24,058 bases of DNA from CAYFKJ01 sp964528595 (GTDB lineage Bacteria; Pseudomonadota; Alphaproteobacteria; UBA2966): positions 1 to 24,058 of the forward strand of contig CAZGTM010000054.1 in the NCBI GenBank assembly GCA_964528595.1, in the 5' to 3' direction. Shown here one piece after another: positions 15,955 through 24,058 of this stretch. A program made the translations under genes and the position numbers. How positions within the stretch are numbered: the first letter of the stretch is position 1; each line of letters begins with the position of its first letter. Below the pieces are notes generated by a model, which was given only the letters and a program-made list of their open reading frames with translations, was not told the DNA's origin and did not search any database.

Positions 15955-17484
15955 TGTTTGTCGGCGGCGGGCCATCCCGTCCTGCGGACGCCGCATCTTG
16001 ATGCCCTGGCGGCGGAGGGCGTTTTGTTCCGCCGCCACTTCGCCCAGGCCGTTCCCTGCGGCCCGTCGCGCGCCAGCCTGTGGACCGGCATGTACTTGCA
16101 GAACCATCGCTCCGGTACAAACGGCACGCCGCTTGATGCCCGCTTCACCAATCTGGCGCTCGAGGTTCGTAAACTCGGCTATAAGCCTGCGCTGTTCGGC
16201 TATACCGACACGACCCGCGATCCCCGTCACCTCGACGATGACGATCCGCTGTTGGAGAATTTTGAACAGGCCCTGCCGGGGATGGATGAAGAATTGATGT
16301 TGGGCACGAACATCGGTTTGTGGCTCGATGATCTTAAACGCAAGGGCTACGAGGTGCCCGAGCGCCAATTCGATATCTTTCTTCACCGTAACGACCGCGC
16401 CGATACCGCCGGGCGGGCCTTCTCCTATGCCCCGCCGGTTTACAAGGCCGAAGACAGCGACAGCCGGTTTCTCACCGATCAGGTGCAGGATTACATCGAT
16501 GAACATCGGGGAGAAGGCTGGTTCGTCCACGCCAGTTATTTGCGGCCCCATCCGCCGTTCGTCGTGGCCGAGCCTTACCATGACCGCTACAAACCCGGCG
16601 ATGTTACCCCGCCGGTACGGGCGGCATCGGTGTCGGCGGAGCAGGCGGTCCATCCCTATCTGGCCTATCAGATCGACAACAACACCCCGCACAAGTGGTG
16701 TGAAAGCGTGTCGAAACGGCCCTCGGACATGACGGACGGCGAGATCGCTCAGTTACGGGCCACCTACTACGGCATGATCAATGAGGTCGAGGACAATTTC
16801 GACCGCCTCATCGATTATCTCAAAACGACCGGTGAATATGACCGTACCCTCATCATCGTCACCAGCGATCACGGCGAATACATGGGCGATCATTATCTGC
16901 TCGGTAAGTCGGGTTGGTTCGATTGCGCCTACCACATCCCATTGATCGTTCGGGATCCACGGACGCAGGCAGATGCCGGCAGGGGCAGGATTGTCGACGC
17001 CTTCAGCGAAAATATCGACCTTATGCCGACGGTGCTGAAATGGCTCTCGGCGGATATTCCCAGACAGTGCGACGGCCGCAGCTTGCTGCCCTGGTTGGAC
17101 GGTGGAACACCCGCGGATTGGCGGCAGGAAACATATTACGAATTCGATTTCCGCGATGTCGGGTTTCCCTTTTCCGAGAACGCCCTGGGTCTGCGGCCCG
17201 ACGAATGCGGCATCAGCGTGCTGCGTGGCGAGCGCTACAAGTACGTCCACTTCACCAGCCTGCCGCCGCTGCTCTTCGATTTGGAAACCGACCCCGGTGA
17301 ACTGCACAACTGCATCGATGATCCGGCCTATGCGGGTGTTGCCCTGGCGTTTGCCCGGAAAATGCTGTCATGCCGCATGAGCAACGACGAACGCGTACTG
17401 ACCAACACCGTCATCGATCGAGGAGCCCACGAATACCCCGACGAACGCCGTGGCTTTCGTTCCGACCTGTTTGATCCAGGCTAA
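15955..17484 (+). CDS. Phosphonate monoester hydrolase / arylsulfatase-like enzyme (5' end in gap)
   Basis: 509 residues are visible and the N-terminus is lost in the gap. By hand alignment to rhizobial phosphonate monoester hydrolase about 22-25 residues are missing, including the first metal-binding Asp. It belongs to the alkaline phosphatase superfamily. The formylglycine motif CGPSR (Cys codon 16057-16059) is converted by a maturase. The next metal-site region HRSGTN and the Asp-His pair in SDHGE (16867-16872) are intact. The C-terminal part (YEFDFRDV, ERYKYVHF, LPPLLFDLETDP) closely resembles rhizobial PMH. Such enzymes hydrolyse phosphonate monoesters, phosphodiesters and sulfate esters in vitro; the natural substrate is uncertain. 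No signal peptide can be judged. It may form an operon with the URO-D-like gene. Confidence 0.85.
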   Translation, partial: CLSAAGHPVLRTPHLDALAAEGVLFRRHFAQAVPCGPSRASLWTGMYLQNHRSGTNGTPLDARFTNLALEVRKLGYKPALFGYTDTTRDPRHLDDDDPLLENFEQALPGMDEELMLGTNIGLWLDDLKRKGYEVPERQFDIFLHRNDRADTAGRAFSYAPPVYKAEDSDSRFLTDQVQDYIDEHRGEGWFVHASYLRPHPPFVVAEPYHDRYKPGDVTPPVRAASVSAEQAVHPYLAYQIDNNTPHKWCESVSKRPSDMTDGEIAQLRATYYGMINEVEDNFDRLIDYLKTTGEYDRTLIIVTSDHGEYMGDHYLLGKSGWFDCAYHIPLIVRDPRTQADAGRGRIVDAFSENIDLMPTVLKWLSADIPRQCDGRSLLPWLDGGTPADWRQETYYEFDFRDVGFPFSENALGLRPDECGISVLRGERYKYVHFTSLPPLLFDLETDPGELHNCIDDPAYAGVALAFARKMLSCRMSNDERVLTNTVIDRGAHEYPDERRGFRSDLFDPG

Positions 17485-17511
17485 CGGCAGGTCAACCACT
17501 TGGCCTGGGAT

Positions 17512-17545
17512 TTGAGGTTATCTCAACGGCGATCCATGGTTCGCC
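17512..17545. repeat. Two adjacent dyad symmetries
   Basis: TTGAG-GTTAT-CTCAA (17512-17526) is a perfect 5-bp inverted repeat. It is followed one base later by the 18-base near-palindrome GGCGATCCATGGTTCGCC (17528-17545; 8 of 9 pairs). They start 27 bases after the hydrolase stop. They could form RNA hairpins ending that transcript or act as operators for the CHAT operon. The T-run that follows (17570-17575) is about 25 bases away, too far for a classic terminator. Confidence 0.4.
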
Positions 17546-17724
17546 AAAGCCGGCGGCTGGTTTTTGCGGCTGCAAGTAGGTATTATTATCAAGTGGTTCG
17601 TGGTTCTGCCTATTGAAGAAGGGGCTTGGTAGAAACATTCGAGCGTGATTTCCCAGTATCGGCACGATGGGCGGCAGCGTGGTTCTGACCGCAGGGCGCT
17701 GTCGTCGAACAAAGGGATATCGGC

Positions 17725-20700
17725 ATGCATACCCTCAACGGACTGGCCACCGCCTCCGCCGCCTTGTTTCTGCTGGCGTCCTGCCAGACGGGAACGCCCT
17801 CCATGTCGCTTGAGGAGGCGAAGCAGGTTACCGCGGACTTGAGCACCGATTTTACGCCGCCGCCCAAGACCATCGAGGATCTGCTCGAAAGGCTGCCGGA
17901 TGAGGACAAGACGGTAGACTGCACCTACTCCTCCCCCATGAGCGACGAAGAGTTCCGCAAGACGATGGCGTCGTTGCCGGCGCCCGTCCAAGGGCGCTCC
18001 GGCAAGGTGGGATTTGCCGAACAGCGGGCATACCGCTCCTTCGAATTGGGCAAATACGCCGACGCCGTGAAATATATGAAGGCGGCGCTTCAGGCGATAA
18101 CAGGCAACCTGCGTGGATACAGGGTCTCCAGGACCGCCATGTATGCCTCGCTGCTGGCCTACGCCGGCGAATTTGACAAAGCCGCTAGCGCTGCTGCGGC
18201 TTCCGAAGACCTGATGCCAAACACCAGGCCGACCCGTTGGCGGCAATCCTCTTTTGACGCCAATAGCTATCTTTTAAACGAAGCGCTGGCCGCGGTCGCG
18301 CAGTCCAGGGGGCGTCTGCAGGAGGCCGAGGCCTATTACCGCCGCGCCCTGGAATTCAATGCCAAGGTGAGCTCCCGGAAATACCAGACATGGGGCCGTT
18401 TCACCCACATCGAACTGGCGGGCAATCTGGCGCGTCAGGAACGCCTGCTTGAGGCGGAAAACATCCTGCGTGAAGTTATCCAGTCCCAACCTCTTTATGA
18501 ACCGGTTACTGCCAAGGCGCTCGGCCGGTTGAGCGGGGTTCTTTATGAGCAGGGCGACTACGCCGACGCCGAGGCGTTGGCCCGGGCCACGGTGCGTGTT
18601 TACAGGATTGTTTGTGCGGAACCGGAGAGCATCAGCCTGGCCGTGGTCCGTGACGTCCTGGGTAAATCGCTGGTTGCCCAGGAGCGCTGGGGCGATGCGA
18701 TCGAGGTTTATGAATCGGCCCGGATCGCCATGGTCAAGGATCCCGCGTCCTATAAGCGGTTGTTTGCCGGCAATCTCTACCGCGCGCTGGCCTTGCTGCG
18801 GCACGGCCAACTTGCGGAAGCGGAAACCGCCTTGACTGCGGCGCTTGAGCGCAGCCGTCGGCAGTTTGGTGAAAACCAATACCAGACCGCCGAAATTCGC
18901 GGCTTTGTCGCGATGACCCGTGCCGCAAAGGGCGATCAGGCCGGGGCGCTAAAGGATTTTACGGCAGCGGCGGAGGTGCTGCTCTCCGATTCGCGTGAAA
19001 CCGATAACGAAGACGCGTCGTTCAAGGCCCGCGACCGTCGTCTGGCGATCATCTTCGGCGCCTACATCGATCTTCTCGCTGATCTTCGCGGCTCGACGCT
19101 GTTGGCGTCGGCCGGCGTCGATGCGGTGGCGGAGAGCTTCCGCCTTGCCGAGGTCGCGCGGGCCCGCAGCGTTCAGCGCGCGTTGTCGGCGAGCGGCGCG
19201 CGGGCATCCTTAGGCGATCCCAATCTGGTCGAGTTGGCGCGGCGCGAGCAGGACCTGAAAAAACAAATCTCCACGCTTTACATCACGCTTTCGACCTTGG
19301 CCTCTCAACCCGATGCCGGCGCCAAGGCGAACGGCGTTCGCGCCACGATCGACAAACTTCGTGGCGCCCGGGCGGCGTTGGGCGGAGAACTGAAACGGCA
19401 ATTCCCCCAATACGCGGACATGATCAAACCGAAGCCGGCGACGATCAAGGAGACCCAGGCGCACCTGCGTCCCGGCGAGGTCATGGTCTCGACCTTCGTG
19501 GGAACCAATCGGACTTACGTCTGGCTGATACCGCGCAGCGGCGAGGCAGCGTTCTCAAGCATTGCAATTCCGAAGGGCGAAATGGCGTCCGCGGTGGATA
19601 CCGTCCGGGCATCGCTCTATCCGGGCTCGATCGCGACGCTCGGCGATATTCCCGAGTTCAGGTTCGACACGGCTTACGGTTTGTACGAAAAACTGCTGAA
19701 ACCGCTGACCTCGGGCCTGGCTTCGGCAAATCACCTGATCGTCGTGGCCCACGGCGCACTGGGGCAACTGCCGTTTTCGCTGCTGCCCACCCAGCCGTAT
19801 GATCTTTCGAACGAGACACCCGTGCTGTTCGGGAATTACCGGGATGCGCCGTGGCTGGCGCGGAAGTACGCGGTCACCATGCTGCCCTCGGTCGGAGCTC
19901 TCAGCGCATTGCGCCAGCCCCGTTCAGGCATCGCCGCGACGGTCCAGCCCTTTGTCGGCTTTGGCGATCCATTTTTCTCCAAGCAGCAGGCCGAATTGCA
20001 GGCCGCGGAACCCGTCCAGTTGGCAGCGGCATCCGCGGCGAAGACCCGTGGCCTGAACATCCGCTTGCGGGCAGCACCTGTAACCCGCGCGGTGAACAGC
20101 GCGACGCTGGCGCTGCTGCCGCGCCTCCACGACACCCGGCCTGAACTCCTGTCGGTGGCCCGGTCGCTTGGCGTTGAACCCGGCCAGTCCGTTTTCCTCG
20201 GCGCCGATGCCAGCGAGGTTCGGGTGAAATCCATGAACCTGACGGGGGTTGGCGTCCTGGCCTTTGCGACACATGGCCTGGTGCCGGGCGACCTGAATGG
20301 CCTCGACCAACCCGCTCTGGCGTTGTCGTCTCCCAGCGTCACGGGCGAGGAGGGCGACGGGCTTTTGACCATGGGTGAGATCCTTGGCCTCAAACTCAAT
20401 GCCGATTGGGTCGTGCTGTCGGCCTGCAACACGGCGTCCGCCGATGGTCAGGGCGCCGAAGCCGTATCGGGCTTGGGCCGGGCGTTCTTCTATGCCGGCG
20501 CCCGCGCCCTGCTGGTCAGCAATTGGCCGGTCCATTCGGCGGCGACGACGGAACTGATGTCGACCTTGTTCAAAACTCAGGCTGACGAGGCGGATATGAC
20601 GCGGTCGGAAGCTGTGCGCCGGGCCCGGCTGCACCTGATCGACAAGGGGCTGTTTACGGACGGCGAGGGGACCGCCATTTTTTCCTATGCCCACCCCCTG

Positions 20701-20760
20701 TTCTGGGCGCCGTTCACCATCGTCGGTGACGGCAGCGGCAGCCGTCGGGATACCAGTTGA
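17725..20760 (+). CDS. TPR-repeat lipoprotein with C-terminal CHAT (caspase-like) domain
   Basis: A 1011-residue envelope protein. The N-terminus is a lipoprotein signal with lipobox LLASC (Cys20), so it should be lipid-anchored facing the periplasm or outside. Residues ~100-430 are helical TPR-like repeats (ERLLEAENILREV, GDYADAEALARATV, GDAIEVYESA, GQLAEAETALTAAL). A helical linker at ~480-580 precedes the CHAT domain at ~680-1005. The caspase-type dyad is intact: His850 in FATHGL and Cys901 in SACNTA, followed by GLGRAFFYAGARALLVSNWPV. CHAT proteins of other contexts are proteases; the substrate here is unknown. The RBS AAAGGGA lies about eight bases before the ATG. The stop touches the next gene's leader, and a CHASE2 cyclase follows, so the three look like one operon. 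Confidence 0.9.
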   Translation: MHTLNGLATASAALFLLASCQTGTPSMSLEEAKQVTADLSTDFTPPPKTIEDLLERLPDEDKTVDCTYSSPMSDEEFRKTMASLPAPVQGRSGKVGFAEQRAYRSFELGKYADAVKYMKAALQAITGNLRGYRVSRTAMYASLLAYAGEFDKAASAAAASEDLMPNTRPTRWRQSSFDANSYLLNEALAAVAQSRGRLQEAEAYYRRALEFNAKVSSRKYQTWGRFTHIELAGNLARQERLLEAENILREVIQSQPLYEPVTAKALGRLSGVLYEQGDYADAEALARATVRVYRIVCAEPESISLAVVRDVLGKSLVAQERWGDAIEVYESARIAMVKDPASYKRLFAGNLYRALALLRHGQLAEAETALTAALERSRRQFGENQYQTAEIRGFVAMTRAAKGDQAGALKDFTAAAEVLLSDSRETDNEDASFKARDRRLAIIFGAYIDLLADLRGSTLLASAGVDAVAESFRLAEVARARSVQRALSASGARASLGDPNLVELARREQDLKKQISTLYITLSTLASQPDAGAKANGVRATIDKLRGARAALGGELKRQFPQYADMIKPKPATIKETQAHLRPGEVMVSTFVGTNRTYVWLIPRSGEAAFSSIAIPKGEMASAVDTVRASLYPGSIATLGDIPEFRFDTAYGLYEKLLKPLTSGLASANHLIVVAHGALGQLPFSLLPTQPYDLSNETPVLFGNYRDAPWLARKYAVTMLPSVGALSALRQPRSGIAATVQPFVGFGDPFFSKQQAELQAAEPVQLAAASAAKTRGLNIRLRAAPVTRAVNSATLALLPRLHDTRPELLSVARSLGVEPGQSVFLGADASEVRVKSMNLTGVGVLAFATHGLVPGDLNGLDQPALALSSPSVTGEEGDGLLTMGEILGLKLNADWVVLSACNTASADGQGAEAVSGLGRAFFYAGARALLVSNWPVHSAATTELMSTLFKTQADEADMTRSEAVRRARLHLIDKGLFTDGEGTAIFSYAHPLFWAPFTIVGDGSGSRRDTS

Positions 20761-20771
20761 GGATGCCGGGC

Positions 20772-21410
20772 ATGAATTGGAAGGCGATTATCGCGGTATC
20801 CATTCTGGCTCTGACGGCTGAAGCCTGGGCCGGACCGACGGCGATCATTGAGGAAATCGGCACAGCCAGAGAAGATTTTCAGCCAATGGATTTTCTCGAT
20901 GCCGGGGAGAAAATCGATCTCAAGTCAGGAGAGACCCTGCACCTTGGATACCTCGATTCCTGCATACGTGAGGAAATACGGGGCGGTACCGTCACCATAG
21001 GGAAAGAGCAAAGCATCGTCACGGGAGGCCGGGTTACGCGCAACGTTTTGGTTTGCGAGGGCGGAACCAGCATTGCCAAGGGCAAAAAGAAACGCGACGC
21101 CGGCGCCGTTGTTTTTCGGGCCAATGTCGGCAAGTCGACCGCCAAGCCAGAGCACGTTGTCTTTGCCCTCAGTCCGCTAGTTCATCTGTCGTCGACACCA
21201 GGTGAGATCCGCATCATGCGCCTGGACGGCAGGGGGAAGGTGTTCCGGATTCCTGTCGAGGACGAATGGGTCGATCTGGCTAAATCGAGGATCAAGTTAA
21301 AACGCAATGTGATCTACCGGCTCGAAGCCGGTGATCGCGCGACGACTTTCCGCATATCACCCCAGGCCAAAAGCGAAGCGGTCCTGTTGTCACGTTTACT
21401 GCGTTTCTGA
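20772..21410 (+). CDS. Secreted protein, FecR-like in character
   Basis: A 212-residue protein from ATG 20772, with GAGG nine bases upstream; in-frame TTG 20757 and ATG 20763 are possible but poorer starts. A cleavable Sec signal is evident (MNWKAIIAVSILALTAEAWA, cleavage before GPTA). The mature part is beta-rich: ...FLDAGEKIDLKSGETLHLGYLDSC..., then TVTIGKEQSIVTGG, resembling the FecR/LPS-transport-like beta domain often seen with CHASE2 cyclases. That family assignment is by general pattern only. Two cysteines (in LDSCIRE and VLVCEGG) could form a disulfide. A Lys-rich run (KGKKKRD) follows them. It starts 11 bases after the CHAT gene stop and lies 30 bases before the cyclase. It probably acts in the periplasm as partner of one or both. 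Confidence 0.75.
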   Translation: MNWKAIIAVSILALTAEAWAGPTAIIEEIGTAREDFQPMDFLDAGEKIDLKSGETLHLGYLDSCIREEIRGGTVTIGKEQSIVTGGRVTRNVLVCEGGTSIAKGKKKRDAGAVVFRANVGKSTAKPEHVVFALSPLVHLSSTPGEIRIMRLDGRGKVFRIPVEDEWVDLAKSRIKLKRNVIYRLEAGDRATTFRISPQAKSEAVLLSRLLRF

Positions 21411-21440
21411 GCGTGCCGAGATTGGTATCATCCGACATCG

Positions 21441-23552
21441 ATGAAAAAACGCTTAGGTAACACTCTGTTTGCGTTTGGCGTGGTTGTGGCGGCGACGGCG
21501 CTGGCGTCCTGGCCTCCGCTCGATCGCTTTCACGGCCTTGATATTGATGTCCTGCACTGGTTGCGCGCCAATCTCTTCAGCAGCGAAAATGTCCCGCCGG
21601 GAGAGTCGCCCGTCGCCATCGTGGCGATTGACGAAAGGACGCACGCCGTTTCACCCTTCAAGGGGATTCCCAAAGTCATGTGGACCCCCCAAATCGCGGA
21701 CGTCCAGACGGCGGTGTTGGAAGGCGGCGCGAAGGTTTTTGGCTGGGATATCATTTTACCCACCACGGCGAGCAGCTATCTCGACAACCGGCGTTTCGAC
21801 CAATCCCTGCTGAATAGCTTTGCCCGGGAACGGCAAAGTGGCCGAATTGTCCTGGGCCGGACGAGATTGAGCACTCAAGCGATCGGGCCGCACCGCGCCT
21901 TCGCTTTGATGGCGGGGGGCGCCGCCAATATCCGCAATCTTGAAACATCCGTGGATGACGACGGCATATCGCGTAGCCTGCCGCTGTTCCAGACCTACAG
22001 TTTGGAATCCGGCGGCTTGCGGGAAGTGCCAGGTATGGCCATGGAATTGGCCGCCCGCACGGCGGGCGAGAGGCCCCGCCAGACAGCAGCCGGCGTCGAG
22101 TTTTTGGGCCAACGCCTACCCGCTAGCGCCGAAAGTGAGCTCCACCTGAATTTCGATGCCCGGCCGGGCGCCATTCCAACCTACTCCTTCGCTGACCTCT
22201 ACCATTGCGCACGGGCGGGCAATACCGACTACTTCAAGCGAGCCTTCGACGGTAAAGCGGTGTTGTTCGGCCTGGTGCTGGATATCGAAGACCGCAAGCT
22301 CAGTTCGAACCGGTTGATCAACAAGCCGGATTTCCAAGGTGCGCCGGCCCCTTGTTTCAATCCGGAATCAGGTCAGCAAAAATTTCCCGAGCGTGACAAG
22401 GTTGCCGGGGTTTACCTGCACGCCACGGCAGTCAGCAATTTGTTGCGGGGCGATGCCTTGGTCTTGCCGGGAAATTTATCCCGAACTTTGGCGGTGGTAC
22501 CGTTTGCGGCTTTGGGCGTCATGCTGGTGCTCACGCTGGCACCGCTTCGCGCCGCGGTCGGTCTTGTAATAGTCGGTTGGGCCTGGACTTTTGCAGCGGC
22601 CTGGACGTTCCGCAGCGCCGTCGTGATGCCGCTGATCGACCCGCTGGCGGTGCTCGCCCTCGCTTCGGTGATATCGCTGGGTTACCGGTTTGCCGTCGTG
22701 GACAAGGACAAGCGGTATCTGCGCGACGCCTTTTCTTCGTACGTTTCTCCCAATCTGGTTGACGTCATCGCCGAGAACCCGGACGGCTCGACGGTGGCCG
22801 CCAGGCGCCGGGAATGCTCCTTCATCTTTACCGACCTCGCCGACTTCACGGCCATGGTGGAAGGCACCGATCCGGAGGTCATGCATCCGATCCTTAACGA
22901 CTATATCGACGGCATGGTGGCCATCGCGTTCAAACACCACGGCACCCTCGATAAGGTTGTCGGCGACGCGCTGAGTATTTTCTTTTCGGCGCCGGTGGAG
23001 CAACCGGACCACGCCCAAATCGCCGTTGACTGCGCCCTTGAACTCGATGCCTGGGCGCGGCGCTACGCCGCCGGCGTGAACGATAAGGGCATCCCCATGG
23101 GCAAGACCCGGATCGGCGTGAATACCGGGACGGTAGTAGTTGGGAATTTCGGCGGCAGTTCGATGTTCGATTACACGGCGCATGGCGACGCCATCAATAC
23201 CGCGGCCCGGCTGGAAAGCGTCAACAAGCATCTCGGCACCAACGTCTGCATCGGCGGCGACACGGTGGCGAAGTGCCGACGGTTTGTCGGGCGGCCCGTG
23301 GGGAAGCTTGTTCTAAAAGGAAGGTCGGGGGGGACCGACGCTTTCGAACCGCTCACCGAAGCAGCTCTGGAGAGTCCCGCCGTCCGGGACTACTTGGCGG
23401 CGTACAAACAAATGGCCGAAGGCGACCCGGGTGCAAAAGCGGCTTTCGCCAGGGCGGCAAGCCGATATCCAGACGACCCCCTGATCGCGTTTCACGACAC
23501 TCGACTTTCTAATGGGGAAAGCGGCGATGTCGTCGTGATGGCGGCGAAATAG
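21441..23552 (+). CDS. CHASE2-domain membrane adenylate/guanylate cyclase (class III)
   Basis: A 703-residue transmembrane cyclase. TM1 (~7-25) is followed by a periplasmic CHASE2 sensor (~30-345; PVAIVAIDERT, GWDIILPT), three TM helices (~351-420), and a cytosolic class III catalytic domain (~455-640). Metal-binding Asp465 (FTDL) and Asp509 (VVGDAL), base-reading Lys505 and Thr579 (DYTAHGD) and transition-state Asn586 and Arg590 (NTAAR) are all present, so it should be active. Lys/Thr suggests ATP as substrate, as in class IIIb enzymes. The last ~50 residues (YKQMAEGDPGAKAAF...) look TPR-like. No cAMP receptor gene is in the window. It is the third gene of the CHAT cassette and probably reports an envelope signal by cyclic nucleotide. 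Confidence 0.93.
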   Translation: MKKRLGNTLFAFGVVVAATALASWPPLDRFHGLDIDVLHWLRANLFSSENVPPGESPVAIVAIDERTHAVSPFKGIPKVMWTPQIADVQTAVLEGGAKVFGWDIILPTTASSYLDNRRFDQSLLNSFARERQSGRIVLGRTRLSTQAIGPHRAFALMAGGAANIRNLETSVDDDGISRSLPLFQTYSLESGGLREVPGMAMELAARTAGERPRQTAAGVEFLGQRLPASAESELHLNFDARPGAIPTYSFADLYHCARAGNTDYFKRAFDGKAVLFGLVLDIEDRKLSSNRLINKPDFQGAPAPCFNPESGQQKFPERDKVAGVYLHATAVSNLLRGDALVLPGNLSRTLAVVPFAALGVMLVLTLAPLRAAVGLVIVGWAWTFAAAWTFRSAVVMPLIDPLAVLALASVISLGYRFAVVDKDKRYLRDAFSSYVSPNLVDVIAENPDGSTVAARRRECSFIFTDLADFTAMVEGTDPEVMHPILNDYIDGMVAIAFKHHGTLDKVVGDALSIFFSAPVEQPDHAQIAVDCALELDAWARRYAAGVNDKGIPMGKTRIGVNTGTVVVGNFGGSSMFDYTAHGDAINTAARLESVNKHLGTNVCIGGDTVAKCRRFVGRPVGKLVLKGRSGGTDAFEPLTEAALESPAVRDYLAAYKQMAEGDPGAKAAFARAASRYPDDPLIAFHDTRLSNGESGDVVVMAAK

Positions 23553-23763
23553 GCCGGGTTCAAGCCGATGACAGGCAGCTTACAAAGAATTGCCTAAAAT
23601 TTTTCATAAATAGATATAAAATAAAAACATAATCAAAATTTAAATCGAAACGATAATTACATCGTTTTACATATTTTTTATTGAAGAGCGCCAAGCATCT
23701 CCCTAAGTACAAGTCAGCAGAACGCAGCAAATCCCAAAAATTGTCCTTTAAGGGAGATTGGTG
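23553..23763. promoter_or_regulatory. AT-rich intergenic region with dyad
   Basis: About 211 bases, with an AT-rich core at ~23577-23682 that contrasts strongly with the GC-rich coding DNA. It contains the perfect inverted repeat AAACGAT-AATTAC-ATCGTTT (23648-23667), followed by a T-rich stretch (TTTTACATATTTTTTATT). This could be a weak terminator for the cyclase transcript, or an operator in the promoter of the next gene. The RBS AAGGGAG of that gene lies at its right end (23750-23756). Confidence 0.45.
23648..23667 (+). terminator. Possible weak terminator or operator dyad
   Basis: A perfect 7-bp inverted repeat (AAACGAT/ATCGTTT) with a 6-base spacer is followed by a T-rich run. The stem is AT-rich, so terminator strength would be low. 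An operator function is equally possible. Confidence 0.35.
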
Positions 23764-24033
23764 ATGACATTTTATACACGGGCCGAAAAATGCGCCGATC
23801 CGCAGTACGGCTACATTGAAGTGGGTGCTCTATATCAGCGGGTTCAAGGCACCAATGTCATCGAGACGGCCGAAGTAATCGCGCTGAGTGACGACTTCTA
23901 CGGTGTGCCCCATGTCCGTTATCAACTGACCTGCCATTTGGGCCTCAACCTGCTCGACAGGGAAATGCGAACGCTGGCCGTTAATTCCTTTCTTTCGACG
24001 TTTTCCCCAATCGGCGAAGCCGAACTTTCCTAA
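23764..24033 (+). CDS. Small hypothetical protein
   Basis: An 89-residue protein that I cannot assign to a family. ATG 23764 is chosen because AAGGGAG lies about seven bases upstream; in-frame TTG 23758 and GTG 23761 are less likely. It begins MTFYTRAEKCADPQYGYIEVG and has no signal peptide or membrane helix. The pattern, with YIEVGALYQRV, ETAEVIALSDDFYGVPHVRYQLTC and RTLAVNSFLSTF, suggests a compact alternating beta fold. The strong RBS and the own AT-rich leader suggest a separately controlled, well-expressed gene. Directly after its stop, AAAGGAGAG (24032-24040) looks like the RBS of a further gene outside the window. Confidence 0.65.
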   Translation: MTFYTRAEKCADPQYGYIEVGALYQRVQGTNVIETAEVIALSDDFYGVPHVRYQLTCHLGLNLLDREMRTLAVNSFLSTFSPIGEAELS

Positions 24034-24058
24034 AGGAGAGTATCCAGAGGTTTGTTCC

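Noticed and set aside
14740..17484. A single 914-residue fused protein
   Set aside because: The reading frame runs through 100 N. The two halves are complete-looking members of unrelated families, so they are treated as two genes broken by the gap.

Overview
The window reads as a chromosomal segment of a GC-rich alphaproteobacterium, most likely a Rhodospirillales-type heterotroph, possibly from a metagenome assembly. This is inferred from the GC-rich coding sequence, from ATGA/TGATG overlaps inside operons, and from the gene repertoire (two-subunit B12 mutase with a MeaB chaperone, leucine dehydrogenase, CHASE2 cyclase, CHAT lipoprotein). No rRNA, tRNA, CRISPR array, insertion sequence or phage gene was seen. 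One run of exactly 100 N (15855-15954) is an assembly gap that cuts two genes.

Layout. (1) 16-237 (-): small protein with a cysteine-rich tail. (2) 388-4360 (+): a three-part acyl-activating/acyl-transferring protein (ACP, FAAL-type ligase, membrane PlsC acyltransferase), followed by leucine dehydrogenase. (3) 4381-5985 (-): D-amino-acid dehydrogenase and a small lipoprotein, convergent with leucine dehydrogenase. (4) 6084-8968 (+): an amidase-signature hydrolase and the bifunctional NAD(P)HX repair enzyme Nnr. (5) 9256-9615 (+): a coiled-coil hypothetical. (6) 9722-14636 (+): a tight operon of TetR regulator, B12-binding mutase subunit, mutase catalytic subunit, MeaB GTPase and thiolase. (7) 14740-17484 (+): a uroporphyrinogen-decarboxylase-like (corrinoid methyltransferase family) protein and a formylglycine-type phosphonate monoester hydrolase/sulfatase, separated by the assembly gap. 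(8) 17725-23552 (+): a periplasm-facing TPR-CHAT lipoprotein, a secreted small protein, and a CHASE2-adenylate cyclase. (9) 23764-24033 (+): a small hypothetical behind an AT-rich leader.

How the genes work together. Blocks 2-4 look like amino-acid and acyl-chain catabolism plus cofactor repair. Block 6 is a self-contained adenosylcobalamin acyl-CoA mutase system: separate catalytic and B12 subunits, a chaperone, a thiolase to make or cleave the CoA ester, and an autoregulating repressor with a clear dyad at its own promoter. The mutase residues that read the substrate acyl group match none of the characterised acyl-CoA mutases I can recall, so its substrate is probably new. Block 7 adds a second possible B12-linked enzyme and a phosphonate/sulfate esterase next door. 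Block 8 looks like a cell-envelope signalling cassette: a caspase-fold protease candidate anchored in the envelope, a secreted partner, and a membrane cyclase with a periplasmic sensor domain.

The two best candidates for undescribed biology are the block 6 mutase and the block 8 CHAT/CHASE2 cassette.
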